A stretch of 21,855 nucleotides of DNA, taken from UBA60 sp964587885 (GTDB taxonomy: Archaea > Thermoplasmatota > Poseidoniia > Poseidoniales > Poseidoniaceae). Position numbers and translations under genes: made by a program. The stretch spans positions 1 through 21,855 of the forward strand of contig CAZPME010000030.1 in NCBI GenBank assembly GCA_964587885.1, read 5' to 3'. The notes under the pieces were generated by a model. It was given only the letters and a program-made list of their open reading frames with translations. It made no database searches and was not told where the DNA came from. This document shows, piece by piece, positions 8,303 to 16,262 of the stretch. Each line of letters opens with the position of its first letter. The first letter of the stretch is position 1.

Positions 8303-8377
8303 ATGAATTTCGCCAACCGTAGCGTTCATGTTTGGGTGGCTTGCGTCGCTCTATGTGGCCGCGCCAGTTGGAGATGA
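8303..8377 (+). CDS. Possible 24-codon upstream ORF overlapping the ATPase start
   Basis: An ATG at 8303 has an SD-like AGGTGG at 8295-8300, five bases after which the ATG comes. It opens a 24-residue frame (starts MNFANRSVHVW, contains two Cys) ending at TGA 8375-8377. It runs out of frame over the first 50 nt of the ATPase gene, whose own ATG at 8328 has no SD. It may be chance, or a leader ORF whose translation affects ATPase initiation. Confidence 0.25.
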   Translation: MNFANRSVHVWVACVALCGRASWR

Positions 8378-11153
8378 TGACTTCCTCTATCTCGACGAGG
8401 AAGAAGGAGGAGGAGGGCCCGTTGTTATCGAAGAGAAGTCCCGCCCAAATTCCTCGGAAAAAATTCCCGATTCGAAACCCAATTCCTCATCTGTACAAGT
8501 GGATTCAAGCGATAGCAAAGAAAACCTGGCGGAAAAACCTGAAGAGCAACTTGAAGACTTTGATGATGACCTGGCCAGCCTAAGTCTCGGTCAACAAAAG
8601 GCTGGATGGAAACTTACTGGAATGGACTGCCCTGATTGTGCCCTCAAGGCTACTCGTGCAGTACAGCGCCTAGCCTCGGTCAGTGAATGTAATGTCTCGG
8701 CCACACATGGTTCGGTTGAAGTGGAAATTGATTTACAACAAGGAAACCTTGCGCAATTAAACTCCGTCCTTTCAAGCCTTGGTCATGCTCCCGAAATTGG
8801 TTGGTTAGAACTCGTCGGGGTCAAATCAACCCGCCTCACTGAACGCTTATCGATGGACCCTCGTAGTTTACAAAAAATGCTCAAAAACCAGCCAGGTTTA
8901 CTTGATGTGGAACTTACAAATGACGACCGAGTACTCATCCAAGTACCTGAAGATTCCTCTGCAACAATAATCGAGGCTCGAGATGCAGCACTGCAAAATC
9001 TTACTGGAAAGAAAGTTGAATTGCGTCCGGCTCGACCAAGCCGTCTCCGCCCCGACCAATTGCGCCTACTCGGAGGCGGGTTTGCTATTCCGTTAACCAT
9101 ATTGGTCATTATTGGCGAGATTATTTCAGCCCCTCAATGGGTGTTAGCAAGCATTGCCATGCCGGCGATTATTTTTGGAGGCTGGAGGATGTTTTCGGAA
9201 GCTTTCGCCAGCATCCGCAACCGCCAATTGGGATTCCAAATACTCACCTCGCTAGCAGTAGTTGGAGCAGCGTGGCTCGGTGCTTGGTCAGAAGCCCTAA
9301 TCGTTGTGGTTTTGGTCGCCCTCGCCTCACACATGGAAGGTAAAGCACTAGTCCGTGCCCGCTCAGCCATGCAAGGTGGACTCGACCGCCTACCGCGACG
9401 TGCCCGTTTAGTTGAATCCCAGGCGCTAGATATTGGCACCAAAGTCGCCGGTGCGACCATTTCAATTAGCACTGAGGGTGGCATCGCCCTACCAATGGCC
9501 AATACCTCTCCTCTAGCATCATCAAGTAACCTCGATTACCCAGCCCCTGCGACCAATGATTGCGAAGAAGCACGTGAAATACCACTCGCCGCTGTGCAAA
9601 TTGGCGACCACATTGAAGTTCGAAGTGGTGAAATTATTCCTGTAGATGGTACGGTTATTGATGGAATTGGTAGCATTGACCGCGCCCCATTGACTGGAGA
9701 ATCATTGGCGGTCAGAGTTGAGAAAGGAGAAGAAGTAGAAGCGGGCTTGATTTTGCGGCGCGGTCCTTTGGTAATCGAAACCACCGCGGTAGGTGATAAT
9801 ACCCGCCTTAGTGGGTTAATCGACAAGGTACACAGTTTCCGCGATGTTCCCCCTCGCTTCCAATCAGCGGTTGAATTATTTACAGTTGTGTGGATTCCTA
9901 TCGTACTTATCGGCGCACCACTCGCTTGGTTCCTTTCCGGTGATGTTGATAATTGGAAAGTAATGCTCTTATTGTGGGTAGTCGCTTGTCCATGTGCCCT
10001 ATTGTTGGCTGCACCACTGCCTCATGCCGCAGCACTTGCTAACGCTTCTCATCAAGGCATTATCGCGCGCGGCGGAGATGTTATCGAACGGGCAGCACAA
10101 GTCAACCTCGCATTACTCGACAAAACTGGAACTCTGACTTCTGGACGACCAACAATTGCTGAAGTGATTCTCGCCAAAGGCCGTCGCCGTGATTCAGTAA
10201 TCCGTTTAGCAGCAGGACTTGAGGTGAAATCAAATCACCCTTATGCCAATGTAATTAGAGAATTCTGTGAAGCAGAGGGGCTCAAACCGAATAAGGTCAC
10301 CTCAATCAATGACGGTACGGCTGGTATCAGCGGCACCTACAATGCAAAGCCAGTAATGTTTGGCCGCTCGGATTGGCTTCTCGAAGAAGGAGTGGACATT
10401 CCAGGAGAACTCGAAGCCGCACTAATAGAGGTAAATTTAGCGGGCAATGGGTCATCTCTTTTGGTCAGCGATGGTGTAGCTATCGCATTATTTGAATTCG
10501 TGCATGATGATATTCGCATCGGTGCAGAACATGTCGTTGGTGAATTATATGATTTGGGAGTCAATATTGAAATCCTCTCAGGTGATACTTCGGCAGCGGT
10601 ATCCAACTTTGGCCCCCGAATCGGAGTCCCAGCCAGCGCTTGTCGTGGCGATATGAGTCCTGAAGACAAAACTCGCTGGGTCGAGGGTCGCGCCCGCACG
10701 CATGTGGTATTGATGGCTGGTGATGGTTTCAATGACGCCACTGCTATGGCCAAGGCAGATATCGGCGTTGCAGTAGGAAGCGGAGAACAAATTAATCTCG
10801 ACGCAGCTGACATCATGATTACTAGTGAAGACCCACGGCTAATTTCTCAATTCATAGATCTATCACGCCGCACTAAACAAGCAGTACGGCAGAACATTGT
10901 CCTCTCGGTAGCCATCACTATTGTTCTAGTTTGGTCGGTTCTACAAGGTTTCAACGATAAATTGTGGATTGGTGTTCTTGTACACGAGGCTTCAGCAATT
11001 CTAGTCATTCTCAATGGTGCTAGAATGGCGGGTAATCAAGGAATGCTCAGTTTATTGAAGGGCATTTTTATCGACCTTTGGGTAGATTTTGATGAAGCTC
11101 TTCAAGCGTGGTTAGACCAACGCCGACCCTCAGAGAAAGTGTCGTTGGCTTGA
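8328..11153 (+). CDS. Heavy-metal translocating P1B-type ATPase
   Basis: 941 residues, a membrane pump that moves a soft or transition metal ion using ATP. An acidic, disordered N-terminus (1-90) precedes a metal-binding HMA domain with C101-P-D-C104. A second ferredoxin-like segment (about 160-230) lacks the CxxC pair. Helices are at about 247-266, 271-292, 302-322, 323-341, 518-540, 547-570, 858-878 and 880-902. Core motifs: TGES 456-459 (actuator), C554-P-C556 in TM6, phosphorylated D598 in DKTGTLT, the SNHP motif, and GDGFND 798-803. TM8 carries H886-E887-A. The CPC motif plus His-Glu in TM8 suits Zn/Cd/Pb or Cu; I cannot decide between them. About 40 extra Ser/Pro/Ala-rich residues sit in the actuator domain (about 365-416). 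It heads a run of genes with 40-50 nt gaps. An in-frame stop at 8304 and no other upstream ATG fix the start. Confidence 0.93.
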   Translation: MFGWLASLYVAAPVGDDDFLYLDEEEGGGGPVVIEEKSRPNSSEKIPDSKPNSSSVQVDSSDSKENLAEKPEEQLEDFDDDLASLSLGQQKAGWKLTGMDCPDCALKATRAVQRLASVSECNVSATHGSVEVEIDLQQGNLAQLNSVLSSLGHAPEIGWLELVGVKSTRLTERLSMDPRSLQKMLKNQPGLLDVELTNDDRVLIQVPEDSSATIIEARDAALQNLTGKKVELRPARPSRLRPDQLRLLGGGFAIPLTILVIIGEIISAPQWVLASIAMPAIIFGGWRMFSEAFASIRNRQLGFQILTSLAVVGAAWLGAWSEALIVVVLVALASHMEGKALVRARSAMQGGLDRLPRRARLVESQALDIGTKVAGATISISTEGGIALPMANTSPLASSSNLDYPAPATNDCEEAREIPLAAVQIGDHIEVRSGEIIPVDGTVIDGIGSIDRAPLTGESLAVRVEKGEEVEAGLILRRGPLVIETTAVGDNTRLSGLIDKVHSFRDVPPRFQSAVELFTVVWIPIVLIGAPLAWFLSGDVDNWKVMLLLWVVACPCALLLAAPLPHAAALANASHQGIIARGGDVIERAAQVNLALLDKTGTLTSGRPTIAEVILAKGRRRDSVIRLAAGLEVKSNHPYANVIREFCEAEGLKPNKVTSINDGTAGISGTYNAKPVMFGRSDWLLEEGVDIPGELEAALIEVNLAGNGSSLLVSDGVAIALFEFVHDDIRIGAEHVVGELYDLGVNIEILSGDTSAAVSNFGPRIGVPASACRGDMSPEDKTRWVEGRARTHVVLMAGDGFNDATAMAKADIGVAVGSGEQINLDAADIMITSEDPRLISQFIDLSRRTKQAVRQNIVLSVAITIVLVWSVLQGFNDKLWIGVLVHEASAILVILNGARMAGNQGMLSLLKGIFIDLWVDFDEALQAWLDQRRPSEKVSLA

Positions 11154-11193
11154 TATACGCCGCAGGTAAAGCCCCTATACGAGGCAAAGGGCG

Positions 11194-11733
11194 ATGGCGA
11201 AAATTCGTGGCAATCCGCAAGTCATTGCATTATCTCATCCAACTCGTGCACTTCTCTACCGCACTCTATGTGATGTTGAAGAGTTGGAAACAGTATCTCT
11301 TGAGAAAAAAGTCGGTGTAACACGATACCATCTCTACCACCACTTACGACAACTAGCAAAAATTGGCCTTGTCGAAAATCATCGAGATGTTGGACGAGCA
11401 AAGTGGTGGCGTAAGTGTGGTGAGGCAAATCCAATTGCATTAACGTACCAGGCATCTCCGACTTCTGCAGCCTCTTTGTCCTCAACAACCATGGCCGCCT
11501 CTGCCGCCTCAATCGGCCCCAAACCCTCTTGGGCTGATTCACTACCACCAGAAATGATCACTTTACTCGAACAGGGGGGGGAAGTCAGATTTGTTCCTCT
11601 TGATGGTACAGCTAACGATACTGTCAATTCTAAGGAACTCTTGAAATCCGTCGCCAATAAGTATGGAATTGATCTTGATCTACCATTCACTTTCGTTCCC
11701 GGTGGAATTCTGCTAATCTCACAAACTCGCTGA
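11194..11733 (+). CDS. ArsR-like winged-helix transcriptional regulator
   Basis: 179 residues. Residues 10-70 form an ArsR-type winged helix: 'ALSHPTRALLYRTL' helix, then 'TRYHLYHHLRQLAKIGLV' as the recognition helix and turn into the wing. A flexible Ser/Ala/Thr-rich linker (about 88-110) joins a C-terminal domain of about 70 residues that I do not recognise. It lies 40 nt behind the P1B ATPase, so it may regulate that gene. The classic metal-sensing ArsR/SmtB site is absent: there is one Cys (C26) near the alpha-3 region and another at C75. Metal sensing is therefore unproven; it could equally be a general archaeal HTH regulator. Confidence 0.8.
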   Translation: MAKIRGNPQVIALSHPTRALLYRTLCDVEELETVSLEKKVGVTRYHLYHHLRQLAKIGLVENHRDVGRAKWWRKCGEANPIALTYQASPTSAASLSSTTMAASAASIGPKPSWADSLPPEMITLLEQGGEVRFVPLDGTANDTVNSKELLKSVANKYGIDLDLPFTFVPGGILLISQTR

Positions 11734-11779
11734 GTTCAGCGGCGAAGCGCACTTGAATAGGAAACTAGGAGGCTAATAC

Positions 11780-12172
11780 ATGGGAGACGAATTGATTGTT
11801 GAATCGGCAATCGCTCCACCCGACCTTTCCTGTCCAAAGTGCGACGGATTGCTCCCCCCAAATCTAGGTGAATTGTCTTGCCTATTGTGTTCAGCAAATG
11901 TGAAAGTCGAACATCCAATTACACGTCGAGCGTGGCAAGAAGAAAAGGTAGCCTGTCCATCATGTTCTGCTGTTCTAATTTCAGGAGTTGACCGACGACC
12001 GGCAAATTTGCAATGCTCGACCTGCGATAGCCAATTTGAGATTATTCCCCACGCACCTAAGGCTGAAGTGCAATGCCCTGCTTGCCAGCGCCGTATCCGT
12101 CTCAAAAAGCGTCCCGGGGAAAGAGAGATTTCCTGCCCTGCTTGCGCAACTGACTTCAGAGTGCGATTCTAG
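11780..12172 (+). CDS. Three-zinc-ribbon protein
   Basis: 130 residues with 12 Cys in six CxxC knuckles: C18/C21 with C34/C37, C59/C62 with C79/C82, and C99/C102 with C119/C122. Each pair of knuckles makes one zinc ribbon, so the protein is three ribbons in tandem with short linkers and little else. The start is well supported: AGGAGG at 11767-11772, 7 nt before the ATG. It lies 46 nt after the winged-helix regulator and 50 nt before the lipid synthase. Ribbons of this kind bind nucleic acid or proteins; a role as zinc store or metal-responsive factor next to the ATPase is only an idea. Confidence 0.8.
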   Translation: MGDELIVESAIAPPDLSCPKCDGLLPPNLGELSCLLCSANVKVEHPITRRAWQEEKVACPSCSAVLISGVDRRPANLQCSTCDSQFEIIPHAPKAEVQCPACQRRIRLKKRPGEREISCPACATDFRVRF

Positions 12173-12222
12173 TCATTTGTAGGGTGGGCTTTCAAGAAGC
12201 ATGGCGCTCTCGGCCTACTATC

Positions 12223-13107
12223 ATGAAGACAACATACCGGATGATGGGGCTTGCTGATTACATCACCCTCGGCAATGGTTTACTGGGAGCAGGTGCAATT
12301 TTCTTCCTAGTATTAGCGGTCGGCGACCTTCATCAACCATATCAAGACGGTATCAAAAGTCAGTACATTTGGGCTGCACAACTATGTATTATCCTATCAA
12401 TGATTGGCGATATTATCGACGGGCCAGTTGCCCGTCGCTATTCAAAACGACAGTTGCTGGGTGGAAGCCTCGATATTATGTCTGATTCTGTATCGTTTGG
12501 AATCGCCCCCGCATTACTCATCTTCGTACTATATGGGCGAATGGGTGAAGCAACTCCACTGTGGACAATAATGCTGGCCACAGCATGTTGTTGGGTCATC
12601 GTCACCGCGATGCTACGCTTGGCTAGGTTCGATTACGACGACGGTTCTGATTACCCTTGGTTCAATGGACTTTCTTCACCGGGCAATGCAGTGCTGTTAC
12701 TCTCCCTTTCCAGTTTGATCTGGCTACAACCGTCGACCGGAGTTGGGCCAGGGTTGTCTACTTGGGATTGCGAATTATGCTTTGGTCAAGGGGTTGAAAA
12801 ACCTTGGTTCGACTTCCTCATCATCCCTGGAATGATCATTTCTGGAGGGCTGATGATCTCCGACCGTAAACTGTCAAAACTCAAGCACGGTAAGCCGATG
12901 TTGCTCTCAGTGGTGGCGCTATTATCCTTACTTATAGGCACCATTATCCAACTGCGCTACACCTTAGGTGACTTTCCCGAACTTGATGAGGCCGCTGGAA
13001 TTTCAACCATCGTTTTATTCTCAACCTGCTTGATACTATGCTTGGGATACATAATTTTCGGACCAACTTTTGTGGCACAAGAATATCCAAATTATGAACA
13101 AGAATGA
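12223..13107 (+). CDS. pssA: CDP-archaeol (CDP-diacylglycerol) serine O-phosphatidyltransferase
   Basis: 294 residues, integral membrane CDP-alcohol phosphatidyltransferase. The signature D-x2-D-G-x2-A-R-x8-G-x3-D-x3-D is complete: D63, D66, G67, A70, R71, G80, D84 and D88. These residues bind the metal ion and the CDP-lipid. The following 'SFGIAPALL' is typical of the PssA branch. In archaea the enzyme transfers serine to CDP-archaeol to make archaetidylserine. About six hydrophobic helices are visible. I start at the ATG 12223, because homologues begin with a short basic segment before 'LADYITLGNGLLG'. A GTG at 12184 would add 13 residues. It appears to be the last gene of the ATPase cluster. 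Confidence 0.88.
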   Translation: MKTTYRMMGLADYITLGNGLLGAGAIFFLVLAVGDLHQPYQDGIKSQYIWAAQLCIILSMIGDIIDGPVARRYSKRQLLGGSLDIMSDSVSFGIAPALLIFVLYGRMGEATPLWTIMLATACCWVIVTAMLRLARFDYDDGSDYPWFNGLSSPGNAVLLLSLSSLIWLQPSTGVGPGLSTWDCELCFGQGVEKPWFDFLIIPGMIISGGLMISDRKLSKLKHGKPMLLSVVALLSLLIGTIIQLRYTLGDFPELDEAAGISTIVLFSTCLILCLGYIIFGPTFVAQEYPNYEQE

Positions 13108-13242
13108 AATTGTAAAATGTTTTTCCTTCACTACAATTATACGCCATTGGCTTAGGGTTAAAGGTCAAAAAGCGAGCATTTCATAGTATAGGACAACCCT
13201 TCCACTTATGTAGGGGAAGAGTGCGATGCGGTTCGGGATGGG
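13108..13242. other. Spacer with an inverted repeat and TATA-like element
   Basis: AATTGTA (13108-13114) and TACAATT (13132-13138) form a 7-bp inverted repeat with five Ts in the loop, a weak candidate end for the upstream cluster. A TATA-like CATAGTATAGG (about 13184-13194) lies about 55 nt before the coiled-coil gene and could be its promoter. No gene is seen. Confidence 0.3.
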
Positions 13243-16195
13243 ATGCCCATGAGCGTTAGCGAAAGCGGAAACAAGAGGTCATTGGAAGAATTACGCAATA
13301 GCGTAACAGGGAGCGATAGCCTTTCGCTTTCGGCCCTGCGTACATCACTTACTCAATCAGACACTTCAACCCTAGACGACGCAACACATCGTAGTGCAAG
13401 ATTCCGCGAAGAAGAGCGGTTGCGCTCACGACTACGCCGCGACCGCCGCCTCCGTCTCAAGGCTCAATCCGAACGCGTTGCCGCGATGCAAGACAACATC
13501 TCCAGCGAATTAGAATCACGCCATGCTATGACTATCGAGCAACTCGAACGTGAATTGCGGTCTGAAATGGATGAAGAATTACAACAACTCGAGCATCAGT
13601 CCTTGAAGAAAGAAGAGGCTAAACTTCGTGATGAGGTAGGCCTAAGGCTACAACGTGAGCAAGAAGTATTGCGAGAACAGTTGGATGTTGAACAAGATCG
13701 TCGGCTTGAAGAACATCGCGACAGAATTAGAGCTCGTTTAGAACAAGAGATGAGTGAAGCCTATTCCAAGCGATTAGATTTCCAACGCGAACGCTTAGAA
13801 ATTGAATTCAACGAAGAATTACAACGCCGTGTTCGTGAAGCGGAGTCAGCAATTGAAGAGGAATTAGAAGTTAGATTCAATGAATTAGAGAATTCGGAAA
13901 TTTCCAAACTTGAAGAAGTTCAAACCTCTCGCCTGGAGGAGCGTGAAGATCAATTACGGCGTGGTATTCGCAAGCGGCTTGAAGCACAATTACAGCAGCG
14001 TCTACGCCAACGTGAAACGCGCCTACGCGCAGAGTACGAACGACGTGGACACCGCTTAGAAGAAGAAATCGCACGCGAAATTCAGAGTGAACTTGAGGGC
14101 CGCCTCCGTGGTGAGACCAAGCAACTCGAAGAGAACATGCGCGAGGATGTAGAAATGGCGGTCGCAAGGCGACGTGACGAATTGCGTTTGCAAATTAATC
14201 GCAACCTTTCGGAATCATATGCCGATCGCTTGGCTGAGCGCAAAGAGCGGTTGCGAGAAAAGTATGACTTGACTTTCTCACAAGCGGTAGATGATGTGAC
14301 TCGAAATATTACCGAAGAGGTTGAGTCTGAACTCAGCCGCCGGATGGAAGAAGAATTCACCTCATATCGAATGTCGCGTGAAGCGGAAATTCAAAACCGA
14401 CTCTCTAGATTCCGCTATGATCAAGAAAACGAATTGCGTGAAAAACTAACTTCTACCTTTGAAGCGGAAAAGGAAGACTGGAGCGTACGGCTGGAAACCG
14501 AGTACCAAAGCCGAGAACAAGCTGCAAAGAAAGCCATCATGTCAGAAATTGATGCGACATTACGCAATGAGCGTATCACCTTTGAGACCGATCTTGACCT
14601 CATCCGCGATGAGACCACACTTGAACTAGAAGTTGAGATGGAGGAACGACTCAAACAATTCCGTGATGCCAAAGAGGACGAAGTGGCGGACCAACTCGAG
14701 CGTCAATTGGTCAAGCGTGAAGAAATCATGCGCAATAAGGCATTAGTTGAAATTCGCCGCAAGGAAAGTCAAGTCCGCGCCGAGATTGAGGCTCAATTGG
14801 GAATCAAGAGAGCTGAGATTCGCGACCGTCTATCCACACTCAGTGAACAAATGGATAACTTCCGTGAGATGGCCGAATCCAAGATGCGCACTACAATTGA
14901 AGAACAAATACATGGTGAAATTGAGGATGCTGAAGACCGCCTAAAAGCCAAAGAGCAAGAATTCAGCGACTTACAAGGTGACGAAGGTCGACTTGAGAAG
15001 CGGCAAGCATGGCTCGGAGCAATCGCAGGACGCGAAGCTCCGCCACCGCTGGGTAGTGACCCTAGTGCTCTCGGGGCAAAGCCAGGCATGTTAGGTTCGG
15101 CTGGTGGACGAGCGATGAGGACTCAATTAGGTGCATTCAATGAGGGACCAGGAGGTCCTGCGAAGCCGGTTCGACAACCAGTAGGTTCACAATTGCGACC
15201 GGTTCGACAACCGGTTGGTGGAGCTCAGGCTGGACCTGCTGCAGGTCTTCCTCTGCCGATTCATTCAAAGGTTCAACCAATTGCTCCAGAGTCAGCAACT
15301 ACTCCTCAAGCAACTGCTGAACCTACGCTACCTGAACCTGTCCAACCTGCACCGGCTGGCCAAGAAGAGGAGGAACGACCAAGTGTCCAACTCCCGATTC
15401 CAGTCACGCCGGTTANNNNNNNNNNNNNNNNNNNNNNNNNNNNNNNNNNNNNNNNNNNNNNNNNNNNNNNNNNNNNNNNNNNNNNNNNNNNNNNNNNNNN
15501 NNNNNNNNNNNNNNNCGCCAGTCACGCCGGTTACGCCAGTCACGCCGGTTACGCCAGTCACGCCGGTTACGCCAGTCACGCCGGTTACACCAGTTACACC
15601 AGTTACCCCAGTGGAACCTGTGACCTCTCAGGTCACGCCAATCACCCCAGTTACTCCATTGGAGCCTATGACTTCTCAGGTCACGCCAATCACACCGGAA
15701 GCACCAGTCACCCCAGTAAGTACGGATATCGAGCCAAGTGAAACAACAGGTGAGGTAGCTGCCCTTCGCCCGATTACTGACACCATCCTTGGTAAACCAA
15801 AGGTTGAGGAAGTTTCCAGTCTAACTCCAATTGAAAGTGCAGTGATGAAGCCAGTCGGTAGTCCAAAACCGAAAGGCCCATCCAAGACGAGTCTTACTCC
15901 AGTCGAAGGCGCGGTATTGAAACCAGTCGATTCAACCAAACCATCTGGCCCCTCTCGAAGTGCGGTAATTACCCCGATTGAGGGGGCTGTGATGAAACCA
16001 GTCGGTAAGCCAAGCAGAGGTACTCCACCAACTTCTGGACGCGGTGCTCCACCAAGTAGTGGTCGAGGCTCCCCTCCTCCATCTAGCAAGGGTAAGCCAC
16101 CAAGTGAAGACGATGTTGACGATATGATATCCAATATGGCCTCAGTAGGTGGATTAAAACCATTAGAAATCGCCGGTGATGAAGAAGAAGAGTGA
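13243..16195 (+). CDS. Giant R/E-rich coiled-coil protein with Pro-Val-Thr repeat stalk (contains an assembly gap)
   Basis: One gene interrupted by 100 Ns. The 2173 nt before and 680 nt after the gap sum to 951 codons, so it is in frame when the gap is ignored: at least 950 residues. Residues 13-26 and 28-41 are a duplicated motif (SL-x2-LR-x-S-x-T-x-SD). Residues about 50-590 are an almost continuous, highly charged coiled coil dominated by Arg and Glu with no Pro. After a Gly/Pro-rich hinge ('PVRQPVG' twice) comes a P-V-T repeat array, then a duplicated 16-residue unit, then about four copies of a 24-residue unit ('LTPIESAVMKPVG'-like). A basic Gly/Pro/Ser segment and an acidic tail close it. 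No signal peptide or membrane helix. Function unknown; a cytoskeletal or scaffold role is an inference. The start may be the ATG at 13249. Confidence 0.85.
15400..15607 (+). repeat. 18-nt tandem repeat encoding P-V-T-P-V-T, containing the gap
   Basis: The unit CCAGTCACGCCGGTTACG appears once (truncated) before the gap and four times after it (15518, 15536, 15554, 15572; the last ends ACA), followed by a diverged copy at 15590-15607. The copies flanking the gap are nearly identical at the DNA level, which indicates recent expansion and explains why assembly failed here. Confidence 0.9.
15416..15515. other. Assembly gap, 100 Ns of unknown true length
   Basis: Exactly 100 Ns, the conventional placeholder for a gap of unknown size. 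The left edge ends in '...GTTA' and the right edge begins 'CGCCAG', which complete one ACG codon and continue the 18-nt repeat in phase. The true length should therefore be a multiple of 3 and probably of 18, possibly zero. Confidence 0.95.
15608..15703 (+). repeat. 48-nt tandem duplication in the coiled-coil protein gene
   Basis: Two adjacent 16-codon units (15608 and 15656), each containing E-P-x-T-S-Q-V-T-P-I-T-P. They extend the Pro/Thr-rich stalk beyond the simple P-V-T array. Confidence 0.75.
15761..16021 (+). repeat. 72-nt (24-residue) repeats near the C-terminus of the coiled-coil protein
   Basis: Units starting at about 15818, 15890 and 15962 share the pattern L/I-T-P-I/V-E-x-A-V-M/L-K-P-V at an exact 72-nt spacing. 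A degenerate first copy ('LRPITDTILGKP') starts near 15761. A short hydrophobic-Pro motif repeated on a flexible chain is typical of multivalent binding peptides. Confidence 0.7.
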
Positions 16196-16218
16196 TTTTT
16201 CGGTAATATCCGAGTTCA

Positions 16219-16254
16219 CAACTCTCCGTTTGTTTGAAGAACAGTGTAGAGTTG
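16219..16254 (+). promoter_or_regulatory. Inverted repeat just upstream of the thrombospondin-repeat gene
   Basis: CAACTCT (16219-16225) and AGAGTTG (16248-16254) are perfect complements, with an inner TGTT/AACA pairing that would extend the stem. The repeat ends 8 nt before the ATG at 16263. It could be a leader hairpin limiting ribosome access or an operator. Confidence 0.25.
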
Positions 16255-16262
16255 GCGCATAC

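Noticed and set aside
10337..10816. 159-codon minus-strand frame inside the ATPase
   Set aside because: It is fully antisense to conserved ATPase motifs including GDGFND. Low-complexity Ser/Pro/Ile composition marks it as a shadow.
8328..13107. Mobile element or genomic island around the metal ATPase
   Set aside because: No transposase, integrase, terminal repeats or tRNA-end duplication is visible. Composition matches the flanks, and the cluster ends in a lipid housekeeping gene.
15400..15607. Repeat array that could be taken for CRISPR
   Set aside because: The 18-nt units are directly adjacent with no spacers and encode an in-frame P-V-T repeat.
15416..15741. Apparent frameshift that would make the coiled-coil protein end in Gly/Tyr/Ser/His repeats
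   Set aside because: That reading comes from the arbitrary 100-N length. The correct frame after the gap continues P-V-T and ends at 16195.
16176..16262. Upstream GTG/ATG starts (16176, 16179) for the thrombospondin-repeat protein
   Set aside because: They overlap the previous gene and would place 29 residues ahead of an obvious signal peptide that begins at 16263.
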